A stretch of DNA of 64,000 nt, from contig JAVJOO010000002.1 of assembly GCA_040216735.1 (NCBI GenBank), positions 1,143,118-1,207,117 on the forward strand, in the 5' to 3' direction. The DNA comes from Alphaproteobacteria bacterium (lineage in GTDB: Bacteria; Pseudomonadota; Alphaproteobacteria; SHVP01). Made by a program: the position numbers and the translations under genes. Under the pieces are notes generated by a model that saw only the letters and a program-made list of their open reading frames with translations, was not told where the DNA came from and did not search any database. This document shows positions 45,415 through 54,610 of this stretch, one piece after another (position 1 is the first letter of the stretch; every line of letters begins with the position of its first letter).

Positions 45415-45630
45415 ATGGACGACTTCTACGACGACCCCCAACTCTGGCCCCGGGCAGCGCCATCCTGGTGGCTGCGACCGGCCTTGCTGTGGCGGCGCTG
45501 GTGCAAGGCGGGTGAAGACCGTGCTGCGCTGGCGGTCTTGGATGCGCGCACGCGCCGGGACATCGGGGTGAGTGCCGCGGAAATCGCGGCGGCCTGCGAG
45601 GTTCCATGGTGGCGCTGGCCGACACGATGA
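45415..45630 (+). CDS. DUF1127 family small protein (copy 2)
   Basis: A 71-residue protein with the DUF1127 signature LDARTRRDIGVSAAEI and the ending VPWWRWPTR, close to copy 1 at 41896 (shared RTRRDIGVSA and PWWRWP). The N-terminal part is tryptophan-rich (LWPRAAPSWWLRPALLWRRW). GGAGAGCAGGA precedes the ATG at 45415. An intrinsic terminator lies 49 bases upstream of the start, between it and the promoter. The AAC(3)-like gene follows after 32 bases and is probably on the same transcript. Confidence 0.8.
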   Translation: MDDFYDDPQLWPRAAPSWWLRPALLWRRWCKAGEDRAALAVLDARTRRDIGVSAAEIAAACEVPWWRWPTR

Positions 45631-45662
45631 ACCCAGCCGGCGAGATGCCGTAAGCTGCGCCG

Positions 45663-46436
45663 ATGTTGCCGACTGAAATCGCCGCTCACCTCCACACGTT
45701 GGGAGTCGCGCCGGGCGGCGTGCTGCAACTACATACGTCCTATCGCGCGGTGGGCGCCGTCACGGGCGGTCCCGACGGTTTGATCGACGCGGTGATGGCG
45801 GTCTTGGGTCCGACGGGGACATTGGTCATGCCGTCATGGACTGGCGACGACGATTCGCCGTTCGATCCCGCGGCAACGCCGGCGGCGCGCGATCTCGGCG
45901 TGGTGGCCGAGACGTTCCGCCACCGCCATGGCGTCGTACGTAGTGGCCACCCCCTGGCGTGGGCGGCACTGGGGCCCCGCGCGACCGAAGTGGTGGCGGT
46001 GCCGTTGCAGCTGCCGCCGCATGGTCCGAAGAGCCCGGTTGGCCGGATTCACGACCTCGACGGTCAGGTGCTCCTGCTCGGGGTTGGGCACGATGCGAAC
46101 ACGAGCCTTCATCTCGCCGAGCTGATCGCAGGCGTTCCTTACCGTGTGCCTCACCATGTGACGGTGGCGGAAAACGGGTTGGCCAAACGCATCGACTACG
46201 GCGAGAACGATCACTGCTGCGCGCGGTTTGCGCTCGCCGACGATTGGCTACGGGCCGAGGGTGGGCAGCGCGAAGGGCCGGTCGGCAAGGCACACGCGCG
46301 GCTGTTTCGCGCCCGCGACGTCGTTGCACTTGCGGCGGCCCGCCTCGCGCGGGACCCGCTTTTGTTTCTACATCCGCCTGGCGGCGGCTGCGCGGCCTGC
46401 GATTTGGCGCGGGCGTCCCTAACGCGCGACGCCTAG
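45663..46436 (+). CDS. AAC(3) family N-acetyltransferase (aminoglycoside-type)
   Basis: A 257-residue protein of the antibiotic N-acetyltransferase family, which acetylates the 3-amino group of aminoglycosides with acetyl-CoA. Conserved blocks are LHTSYRAVGAVTGGPDGLIDAV, GPTGTLVMPSWTGDDDSPF, RSGHPLAWAALGPRA and LLLGVGHDANTSLHLAE; the last histidine region is part of the active site. Chromosomal members in environmental bacteria often have unknown natural substrates, so resistance is only possible, not shown. It follows DUF1127 copy 2 and the attenuator-like leader, and is convergent with tldD (4-base overlap). Confidence 0.85.
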   Translation: MLPTEIAAHLHTLGVAPGGVLQLHTSYRAVGAVTGGPDGLIDAVMAVLGPTGTLVMPSWTGDDDSPFDPAATPAARDLGVVAETFRHRHGVVRSGHPLAWAALGPRATEVVAVPLQLPPHGPKSPVGRIHDLDGQVLLLGVGHDANTSLHLAELIAGVPYRVPHHVTVAENGLAKRIDYGENDHCCARFALADDWLRAEGGQREGPVGKAHARLFRARDVVALAAARLARDPLLFLHPPGGGCAACDLARASLTRDA

Positions 46437-47866
46437 CCCGCCGCCGTACCGCCGACGGTGAGGCCGTCGACGCGGATGGTGGGCAGACCGACGCCGACGG
46501 GGACGCCTTGGCCGTTCTTGCCGCAGGTGCCGACGCCGGGGTCGAGCGCCATGTCCGTGCCGATGCCGCTGATCTTGGTGAGCACGTCGGGGCCGTTGCC
46601 GATCAAGGTGGCGCCCTTGACCGGTGCGCCGACCTTGCCGTCCTGGACCATATAGGCCTCGGTGCACGAGAAGACGAACTTGCCCGAGGTGATATCGACC
46701 TGGCCGCCGCCGAAGTTCACGGCGTAGAGACCGTTCTTGACGCCCTGGAGGATCTCGCCGGGGTCGCGGTCGCCCGACAGCATCAGGGTGTTGGTCATGC
46801 GCGGCATCGGCATGTGAGCGTAGGACTGGCGCCGGCCGTTGCCGGTAGGTGCCATGTTCATCAGGCGCGCGTTGAGCCGGTCGTGCAAATAGCCCTTAAG
46901 GATGCCGTCCTCGATCAAGACGGTGCGGCCGGTGGGCGTGCCTTCGTCGTCGACGGTGAGCGAGCCGCGCCGATCGGGGATCGTGCCGTCATCGACCACG
47001 GTGACCCCGGGGGCAGCGACGCGCTGACCCATCAAGCCGGCGAAGGCCGAGGTCTTCTTGCGGTTGAAGTCGCCTTCGAGGCCGTGGCCGATTGCTTCGT
47101 GGAGCAGGATGCCGGGCCAGCCGGGGCCAAGCACGACGGTCATTTCGCCCGCCGGGGCGTCGATCGACTCGAGGTTGACCAGGGCTTGGCGCAGGGCTTC
47201 GTCGACCTGCCCCTGCCAGGCTTGCGGGTCGATATAGCCAAGGTAGCCGGTGCGCCCGCCGGTGCCGTGCGAGCCGGTTTCCTGGCGGTCGCCGTCGCCG
47301 ACCACGACCGAGACGTTGAGCCGAACCATCGGGCGGATGTCGCCGACCGCATGGCCGTCGGCGCGGATCAAATGGACGACCTGCCACGAGCCGGCGAGCG
47401 ACGCCGACACCTGCCGCACGCGCGGATCCTTGGCGCGGGCGTAGGCGTCGATCTCCTGCATCAGTTTGACCTTGTCCTCGAACGGCACCTCGTTGAGCGG
47501 GTTGTCGTCGACGTAGAGGGTGTTGTTGGTCCGCGCCGGACCCGCGGCCTGGGTGCCACCTTTGCCGGTGCGCACGGCTTGGACGGTAGCGACGGCGCGT
47601 TTGATGGCGTCTTCGGAAAGTTCGGCGGCATGGGCGTAGCCAGTCGATTCCTCGCTGACCGCGCGCAGGCCGAAGCCCTGGTCGGTGTCGTAGCTGGCGG
47701 CCTTGAGGCGTCCATCGTCGAACGAAAAACTTTCCGACTGGCGGTATTCGAGGAAGATCTCGCCATCGTCCATCCCATGCAGGGCATCGCCGACGAGCCG
47801 CTCGACCCTTTTTTCGTCAAGGCCGGTACGGGTAAAGAAGAGTTCCTGTGGCGATGGCTGGCTCAT
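46433..47866 (-). CDS. tldD: TldD, catalytic subunit of the TldD-TldE metalloprotease
   Basis: The zinc subunit of TldD/TldE, 477 residues. The metal motif HEAIGH lies within LLHEAIGHGLEGDFNRK. Other family marks are SFSFDDGRLKAASYDTDQG near the N terminus and GVGTCGKNGQGVPVGVGLPT at the C terminus. It should pair with PmbA/TldE (25259-26614) to degrade flexible peptides. The ATG at 47866 has GGGAGC five bases upstream; reading further back adds no conserved sequence. Convergent with the AAC(3)-like gene. Confidence 0.94.
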   Translation of the reverse strand: MSQPSPQELFFTRTGLDEKRVERLVGDALHGMDDGEIFLEYRQSESFSFDDGRLKAASYDTDQGFGLRAVSEESTGYAHAAELSEDAIKRAVATVQAVRTGKGGTQAAGPARTNNTLYVDDNPLNEVPFEDKVKLMQEIDAYARAKDPRVRQVSASLAGSWQVVHLIRADGHAVGDIRPMVRLNVSVVVGDGDRQETGSHGTGGRTGYLGYIDPQAWQGQVDEALRQALVNLESIDAPAGEMTVVLGPGWPGILLHEAIGHGLEGDFNRKKTSAFAGLMGQRVAAPGVTVVDDGTIPDRRGSLTVDDEGTPTGRTVLIEDGILKGYLHDRLNARLMNMAPTGNGRRQSYAHMPMPRMTNTLMLSGDRDPGEILQGVKNGLYAVNFGGGQVDITSGKFVFSCTEAYMVQDGKVGAPVKGATLIGNGPDVLTKISGIGTDMALDPGVGTCGKNGQGVPVGVGLPTIRVDGLTVGGTAAG

Positions 47867-48006
47867 GCAAGCTCCCGGTTTTGGGTGTGGCCCGGAATAT
47901 AGGGATTCCCGAGGCCGGGTGCGAACCGCCGGGGCCAATCCCCGCGACATAATGACGCGGAAGCAGCACCGGGGGGGGCTGCACCGCCGGATTGCCCCGG
48001 CGTTTT

Positions 48007-48035
48007 TAGACAAAATCCATATATTTCAATGCAAT
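48007..48035 (+). promoter_or_regulatory. Candidate promoter of the cytochrome oxidase operon
   Basis: TAGACA (48007-48012), 17-base spacer, TGCAAT (48030-48035), in the only A+T-rich patch of the region. Matches are five of six for -35 and four of six for -10. It would give a 5' untranslated region of about 175 bases before coxB. Confidence 0.4.
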
Positions 48036-48158
48036 AGGCAGTGCCGCGCCGGACGGGGCGGTGAAGCGCGGTGCCCACGCCAAGGCTGCGGCGATTGGTC
48101 CCTCCCGGCGGTGCTGGCGCCGGGACCGTGGGATTAGTAATACTTTCGCGTGCGAGTC

Positions 48159-48189
48159 GGCGCCGCAGGGCGTGCGGGCGCGCCTTTTT
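48159..48189 (+). terminator. Terminator-like hairpin ahead of coxB
   Basis: GGCG and CCGCA (48159-48167) pair with TGCGG and CGCC (48173-48184) around a GGGCG loop, with a bulge in the 3' arm; TTTTT follows at 48185-48189. It lies 30 bases before the coxB start, so it would act within the leader if the promoter above is used. Confidence 0.35.
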
Positions 48190-48218
48190 GGGAACGACCA
48201 GGAAACGGGTCTATCGGC

Positions 48219-49136
48219 ATGTGGAATTCACGCATCTTTTTGATGGCGATCGCAGTGTTCGCCTCGGTCACGGCGCTGGCGGGATATGCCGACGCGCAAG
48301 GTTTTGTCGGTTCTTCTCATCCATGGGAAATGGGTCTGCGCGAAGCGGCCTCGCCGACGATGGACCGGATCAACAGCTTCCACAATTTCCTGCTGGTGAT
48401 CATTACGGCCATCACGATCATCGTGATGGCGTTGATGGCCTACATCATGATCCGGTTCCGGGCGTCGCGAAACCCGAACCCCAGCCAGAATACGCACAAC
48501 ACGGTGCTTGAGGTGCTGTGGACGGTCGTCCCGATCGTCATTCTGGTGGTCGTCGCGGTGCCGTCGTTCCGGCTGCTCTATTTCGTCGACCGCACGGCCG
48601 AGGCCGAACTGACGGTCAAGGCGATCGGCAATCAATGGTTCTGGAGTTACGAATATCCCGATCACGACAACCTGACCTTCGATGCAGTCATGGTTCCCGA
48701 TGAGGACATTCAAGAAGGACAAGTTCGTCTGTTGTCCACCGACAACGACGTGGTCCTGCCGGTCGATACCAACATCCGGATACTGACGACGGCGACCGAC
48801 GTGATTCACGCCTTCGCGATGCCCAACCTCGGGCTTAAGCTCGATGCCGTTCCCGGCCGCATCAACGAAACCTGGGTGCGGATCGAACAAGAAGGCGTTT
48901 ATTACGGCCAGTGTTCGGAGCTCTGCGGGAGCGGCCACGGCTTCATGCCGATCACGGTCCGGGTAGTTAGCAAAGAGGATTATGCCCGCTGGGTCGAGGA
49001 CGCCAAGGAGAAGTTCGCCTACGACGGCAAGCCCGGCGCGCCGACCGATGCGGTCGCGGCCCGGGCGGAGAAAGCCCGCCAGATCGCGACGTACTACGAA
49101 GAAATCGCCGCGAGCGGCAAAGCAAACACCAACTAA
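48219..49136 (+). CDS. coxB: Cytochrome c oxidase subunit II
   Basis: Receives electrons from cytochrome c at the CuA centre. The 305-residue precursor starts with a signal peptide (AIAVFASVTALAGYADAQ), followed by two membrane helices and a periplasmic cupredoxin domain. CuA ligands are visible: the early histidine in DVIHAFAMPNLG, and GQCSELCGSGHGFMPI with two cysteines, histidine and methionine. The aromatic electron-entry patch NQWFWSYEY is present. A lysine/alanine-rich C-terminal tail is typical of alphaproteobacteria. ATG 48219 is the first in frame that yields a signal peptide. First gene of the operon. Confidence 0.95.
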   Translation: MWNSRIFLMAIAVFASVTALAGYADAQGFVGSSHPWEMGLREAASPTMDRINSFHNFLLVIITAITIIVMALMAYIMIRFRASRNPNPSQNTHNTVLEVLWTVVPIVILVVVAVPSFRLLYFVDRTAEAELTVKAIGNQWFWSYEYPDHDNLTFDAVMVPDEDIQEGQVRLLSTDNDVVLPVDTNIRILTTATDVIHAFAMPNLGLKLDAVPGRINETWVRIEQEGVYYGQCSELCGSGHGFMPITVRVVSKEDYARWVEDAKEKFAYDGKPGAPTDAVAARAEKARQIATYYEEIAASGKANTN

Positions 49137-50768
<1,632 letters not shown>

Positions 50769-50783
50769 GATAGAGCCAGTCCG

Positions 50784-51752
50784 TTGACCGACCTCAGCAT
50801 CACCTCATCGCCGCGCGCGGCGTCCGCCTCATCGGCGCAAGCCGCGTCCGTCTCATCGACGGCGGGCGTCCGCGACTATATTGCGCTGCTCAAGCCGCGG
50901 GTGATGTCGTTGGTCGTGTTTACCGGCCTGGTTGGTCTGGTCGTGGCGCCCGGGGCGATCCATCCGGTGACGGCGGTGATCGCGTTGATCGCCATTGCGC
51001 TGGGTGCGGGGGCGTCGGGTGCCATCAACATGTGGTACGACGCCGACATCGATGCGGTGATGAAGCGGACAGCCAATCGCCCGATCCCGTCGGGCAAAGT
51101 CCAACCCGCCGAGGCACTGGCCTTCGGCGTCGTGATCTCGGCGCTGTCGGTGCTGATGATGGGGTCGCTGGTCAACTGGACGGCGGGCGCGTTGCTGGCG
51201 GTAACGATCGGGTTCTACGTGTTCGTCTACACGATGTGGTTGAAGCGGCGGACGCCGCAGAACATCGTTATCGGCGGGGCCGCGGGCGCGTTGCCGCCGG
51301 TGATCGGCTGGGCCGCCGTAACCGGCGATGTGTCGTTGTTGCCGTTCATCATGTTCGCGATCATCTTTTTCTGGACGCCGCCGCACTTTTGGGCGCTGGC
51401 GCTTTACCGTAGCGGCGATTACGCCAAGGCCGGAGTCCCGATGCTGCCCGTGGTCCGCGGCGACAGGGAAACCCGCCGCCAGATCCTGCTCTATAGCCTG
51501 TTCCTGGCACCGCTGGCGGTGACGCCGTGGATCCTGGGCGGTGCCAGCTTGTTCTACGGCGCAAGCGTTGGCGCGCTCGGCGTCGCCTTTGTCGCGCTGG
51601 CTTTCGGCATTTGGCGCCGGACCGCCGAACAGGCCGAGGCCGACGGACATCGCGCGGCGAAACGCCTGTTCGGTTTCTCGATCCTTTATTTATTCTTGGT
51701 CTTTTCGTTGCTGTTGGTCGATCACCTGCTCGGCTTAGCGCCGGGCGCGTAG
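50784..51752 (+). CDS. ctaB: Protoheme IX farnesyltransferase (heme O synthase)
   Basis: Adds a farnesyl group to heme B to make heme O, the precursor of heme A for the oxidase. The 322-residue UbiA-superfamily protein has about eight membrane helices. The aspartate motif is [21 protein letters not shown], followed by [20 protein letters not shown] and [20 protein letters not shown], all characteristic. The start is TTG 50784; the serine/alanine-rich first 30 residues are variable in this family, so a later start is possible. Heme A synthase (CtaA) is not in the window. Confidence 0.94.
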   Translation: MTDLSITSSPRAASASSAQAASVSSTAGVRDYIALLKPRVMSLVVFTGLVGLVVAPGAIHPVTAVIALIAIALGAGASGAINMWYDADIDAVMKRTANRPIPSGKVQPAEALAFGVVISALSVLMMGSLVNWTAGALLAVTIGFYVFVYTMWLKRRTPQNIVIGGAAGALPPVIGWAAVTGDVSLLPFIMFAIIFFWTPPHFWALALYRSGDYAKAGVPMLPVVRGDRETRRQILLYSLFLAPLAVTPWILGGASLFYGASVGALGVAFVALAFGIWRRTAEQAEADGHRAAKRLFGFSILYLFLVFSLLLVDHLLGLAPGA

Positions 51753-51762
51753 CGGGGTGGCG

Positions 51763-51882
51763 ATGCCGATCAGCGAAGAACATCGAAAACGGCGGGGCAA
51801 GAACTACGCCCTCGCCGCGGCCTTGGTCGCCTTCGTAATTATTGTGTTCCTGGGCGCCATCGTGCAGATGCAAGGAGGCTGA
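51763..51882 (+). CDS. coxF: CoxF-like small membrane protein of the oxidase operon
   Basis: A 39-codon gene between ctaB and ctaG. It begins MPISEEHRKRRGKNYALAAAL and has one hydrophobic helix (LAAALVAFVIIVFLGAIV) before the end VQMQGG. Small proteins of this kind (CoxF) occupy the same slot in other alphaproteobacterial oxidase operons, often unannotated because of size. The function is not known to me; a role in assembly or stability is inferred from position. It begins 10 bases after ctaB, and ctaG starts 2 bases after it, with AGGAGG inside its 3' end serving ctaG. Confidence 0.8.
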   Translation: MPISEEHRKRRGKNYALAAALVAFVIIVFLGAIVQMQGG

Positions 51883-51884
51883 CC

Positions 51885-52490
51885 GTGATCGATCGCCGCC
51901 GTCATCGCGTTACCGCCATCATGCTGGTGGGTGTCGTCGTCACAATGGGCGCCGCCGCCTATGCCGCGGTGCCGTTGTACCAGTTGTTTTGTCAGGTGAC
52001 GGGGTTCGGCGGAACGACTCAGCGGGCCGAGACCTTGCCGGTTGCGACGGGCGAGCGGATCGTCAAGGTGCGCTTCGATGCCAACACCGATCCAGGCTTG
52101 CCGTGGCGATTCCGCCCCAAGCAGCTAGAGATCGCGGTGCGGGTCGGGCAAGAAGGGCTGGCGATCTACGAGGCCGTCAATCTTAGCGACCAAGCAATCA
52201 TGGGACAGGCGTCGTTCAATGTGTCGCCGGCGAAGGCGGGCCAATACTTCAGCAAGATTCAGTGCTTTTGCTTCAACGAGCAGGTTCTGCTGCCGGGCGA
52301 AACGGCGAATATGCCGGTGACATTCTTTATCGACCCAGCGGTCGTTGACGATCCGAACATGAACGACGTGAGCACGATTACGCTGTCCTATACGTTTTTT
52401 CGCCAAGACATGACCGAGGATGAGGTGCGCCAGTACCGGCTATCGCAGACCGGTGGCGCATCCGATGCCAAATCGAACGAGATCAACTAA
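51885..52490 (+). CDS. ctaG: Cytochrome c oxidase assembly protein CtaG (Cox11)
   Basis: Delivers copper to the CuB site of subunit I. The 201-residue protein has one N-terminal membrane helix (VTAIMLVGVVVTMGAAAYAAV) and a periplasmic immunoglobulin-like domain. Diagnostic sequences are VPLYQLFCQVTGFGGTTQ and the copper-binding KIQCFCFNEQVLLPGE. The start is GTG 51885, with AGGAGG (51872-51877) seven bases upstream within coxF. The usual neighbour coxC follows after 33 bases. Confidence 0.95.
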   Translation: MIDRRRHRVTAIMLVGVVVTMGAAAYAAVPLYQLFCQVTGFGGTTQRAETLPVATGERIVKVRFDANTDPGLPWRFRPKQLEIAVRVGQEGLAIYEAVNLSDQAIMGQASFNVSPAKAGQYFSKIQCFCFNEQVLLPGETANMPVTFFIDPAVVDDPNMNDVSTITLSYTFFRQDMTEDEVRQYRLSQTGGASDAKSNEIN

Positions 52491-52523
52491 ACCCGAACGC
52501 GGTTTGAGACAGGAGTAAGGCGA

Positions 52524-53333
52524 ATGGCCGACGCACACGCAAGAGGACACAGCTACCACATGGTCGATCCGAGCCCATGGCCGATCGTCGGTGCGATCAG
52601 CGCTCTGGCCTTGACGGTCGGGTTAGTGCTGTTCATGCGCGAAGTCACGGTATGGCTCTTGGTTATCGGCGGCGCGATGACGGCGTACACCATGCTGATG
52701 TGGTGGCGCGACGTGACGCGCGAGGCCGAGCACCAGGGGCACCATACGCCGATCGTGCAGCTTGGCCTGCGCTACGGCATGTTGCTGTTCATCGCCTCCG
52801 AAGTGATGTTCTTCGTGGCGTGGTTCTGGGCCTACTACAACGCGGCACTCTATCCCACCGGGGCTATGGGCAGCATGTGGCCGCCCGAAGGGATCGTCAC
52901 GTTCAACCCGTGGAGCCTGCCGTTCCTCAACACGATCATCCTGCTGACATCGTCGACGACGGTGACCTGGGCGCACCATGCGTTGCGTCACGGCGACTAC
53001 CGCGGTCTCAAGATGGGACTGTGGTTGACGGTCCTGTTAGGGCTGACGTTCTCGGGCATCCAGGCCTACGAATATAGCCTCGCCGAGTTCTCTTTCAGCG
53101 GCGGCATCTACGGCTCGACATTCTTCATGGCAACCGGGTTCCACGGCTTCCATGTCATCGTCGGTACGATCTTCCTGATCGTGTGCCTGATCCGTACCTA
53201 TAAGGGGCATTTCAAGCCTGATCAGCACTTCGGCCTTGAGGCGGCGGCGTGGTACTGGCATTTCGTCGACGTCGTCTGGATCTTCCTGTTCATCTCCATC
53301 TACTGGTGGGGTGCAGGCGCGGTCGTTCACTGA
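52524..53333 (+). CDS. coxC: Cytochrome c oxidase subunit III
   Basis: A 269-residue membrane subunit with seven helices, which stabilises subunit I and its proton uptake. Conserved regions include YHMVDPSPWPIVGAISALAL at the N terminus, SEVMFFVAWFWAYYNAALYP with the conserved glutamate, and GFHGFHVIVGTIFLIVCLIR. WYWHFVDVVWIFLFISIYWWG closes the protein. The ATG at 52524 has AGGAGTAAGG just upstream. It follows ctaG and precedes DUF983. Confidence 0.96.
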   Translation: MADAHARGHSYHMVDPSPWPIVGAISALALTVGLVLFMREVTVWLLVIGGAMTAYTMLMWWRDVTREAEHQGHHTPIVQLGLRYGMLLFIASEVMFFVAWFWAYYNAALYPTGAMGSMWPPEGIVTFNPWSLPFLNTIILLTSSTTVTWAHHALRHGDYRGLKMGLWLTVLLGLTFSGIQAYEYSLAEFSFSGGIYGSTFFMATGFHGFHVIVGTIFLIVCLIRTYKGHFKPDQHFGLEAAAWYWHFVDVVWIFLFISIYWWGAGAVVH

Positions 53334-53349
53334 TCCTCGGCGCGAGGGG

Positions 53350-53718
53350 ATGACGGCGCCCGACCACCAAAGCACCGCCGTTTCCCCGCTTCGGGCCGGA
53401 TTAGCGGGCCGCTGTCCGCGTTGCGGCAAGGGCAAGCTGTTCGATGGCTTGCTCCAGGTCGCCGAACGATGCGACAGTTGCGGCCTGGAACTGAAGGCGC
53501 GCGATACCGGCGACGGTCCCGCGGTCTTCGTTGTTCTCTTGGTGGGCGCGCTGGTCGTGGCCGCGGCGTTGATCGTCGAAGTGTCCTATCAGCCGCCGTT
53601 CTGGCTTCACGCCGTATTGTGGATCCCATTGATCCTTGCGCTGTCGCTCGGACTGTTGCGGCCCTTGAAGGCGTTGTTCTATGCCATCAACTACAGCCGA
53701 CGACCGGATGGGCAGTAA
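53350..53718 (+). CDS. DUF983 family membrane protein with zinc-ribbon motif
   Basis: A 122-residue protein of the DUF983 family, common between coxC and surf1 in alphaproteobacteria. It has two CxxC pairs near the N terminus, RCPRCGKGKLF and RCDSCGLELKA, suggesting a zinc site. Two hydrophobic helices follow (VFVVLLVGALVVAAALIV and AVLWIPLILALSLGLLR). Function unknown; oxidase assembly is inferred from context. The ATG at 53350 directly follows GAGGGG, a very tight spacing, so the true start might be slightly downstream. Confidence 0.85.
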   Translation: MTAPDHQSTAVSPLRAGLAGRCPRCGKGKLFDGLLQVAERCDSCGLELKARDTGDGPAVFVVLLVGALVVAAALIVEVSYQPPFWLHAVLWIPLILALSLGLLRPLKALFYAINYSRRPDGQ

Positions 53719-53814
53719 GCGCGAGCGATCGCATTCGGAGCGGAGCGGCGACGGTGTGTGCGGTGCGGTGCTTGCCCCAAGTTTTGGAGCGGAGCGCCAG
53801 CGAAGGATTTGACG

Positions 53815-54564
53815 ATGAGTGATCGTGACGGCGGCGGACGGGCAGTTCCCTGGTTCGAATTCCGACCTACCGTGGGCTCGACCGTTGCGGCGGTCGTCGG
53901 CGTGGCGCTACTGGTCGCGCTGGGAAGCTGGCAGGTCTACCGGCTGGGCTGGAAGACCGAGTTGATTGCCGAACGAACCGCGCACTTGAATGCTGCCCCC
54001 GTGGCGCTCCCCACCGACGATGCCGCTCTACCGGACGCTCTGTGGAAGCCAGTCACCCTGACCGGGCGTTTTCTCCACGATCAGGAACTCCACCTTGCCG
54101 CCCGCTCCATGCGGGGCAACGTCGGGGTGCATGTTCTGACACCGTTCGTGCGCGAAGAGGGGCCCACGGTCCTGGTCAATCGCGGCTGGGCACCGGACGA
54201 CCGGAAAGACCCGGCAACCCGTGCGGCGGCACAGGTTGAAGGCGTCGTCACCGTGCAAGGGCTCGTGACCCCGGGCGCCGGTCGAAACATGTTCACCCCC
54301 GACAACGACGCCGAAAACAACTTTTGGCTGTCGGTCGACTTCGCCCAGATGAGCGCCGCGGTGGGCCGCCCGTTACAGCCGGTGGTCGTCGACGCCGATG
54401 CCACGCCCAATCCGGGCGGGTTCCCGATCGGCGGTCAGACCCGTCTGAATATCCCAAACGATCACCTGCAATACGCCCTGACCTGGTATTTGCTCGCACT
54501 GACCCTGATCGTGGTCTACGTCGCCTGGAACCGGAAGCGGATGCGCGAGACCACGACGCCGTAA
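53815..54564 (+). CDS. surf1: Surf1 family cytochrome oxidase biogenesis protein
   Basis: A 249-residue heme A-handling assembly factor (Shy1 in yeast). Two membrane helices bracket a periplasmic domain: VAAVVGVALLVALGSWQVYRL with the conserved GSWQVYRLGWK, and a C-terminal HLQYALTWYLLALTLIVVYV with the family motif. ATG 53815 is preceded by GCGAAGGA. The 96-base gap before it contains two copies of GGAGCGGAGCG. It closes the oxidase operon proper. Confidence 0.93.
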   Translation: MSDRDGGGRAVPWFEFRPTVGSTVAAVVGVALLVALGSWQVYRLGWKTELIAERTAHLNAAPVALPTDDAALPDALWKPVTLTGRFLHDQELHLAARSMRGNVGVHVLTPFVREEGPTVLVNRGWAPDDRKDPATRAAAQVEGVVTVQGLVTPGAGRNMFTPDNDAENNFWLSVDFAQMSAAVGRPLQPVVVDADATPNPGGFPIGGQTRLNIPNDHLQYALTWYLLALTLIVVYVAWNRKRMRETTTP

Positions 54565-54610
54565 GTTCGCGCTGGCGCACGAGGTATTCCGAGGCATACA
54601 GTCCGCGCCC

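Larger units (their letters stand above)
47867..48218. other. Divergent regulatory region between tldD and the oxidase operon
   Basis: 352 bases without a supported gene. A C-rich/G-rich stretch occupies the left half. A short A+T-rich patch at about 48003-48035 holds a plausible plus-strand promoter. A terminator-like hairpin with five T lies at 48159-48189, between that promoter and coxB. I saw no tRNA or small ORF with a good start. Confidence 0.55.

Noticed and set aside
53737-53796. Direct repeat GGAGCGGAGCG at 53737-53747 and 53786-53796 before surf1
   Set aside because: Short, purine-rich and possibly arising from ribosome-binding-site-like sequence; no sign of a mobile or regulatory element.
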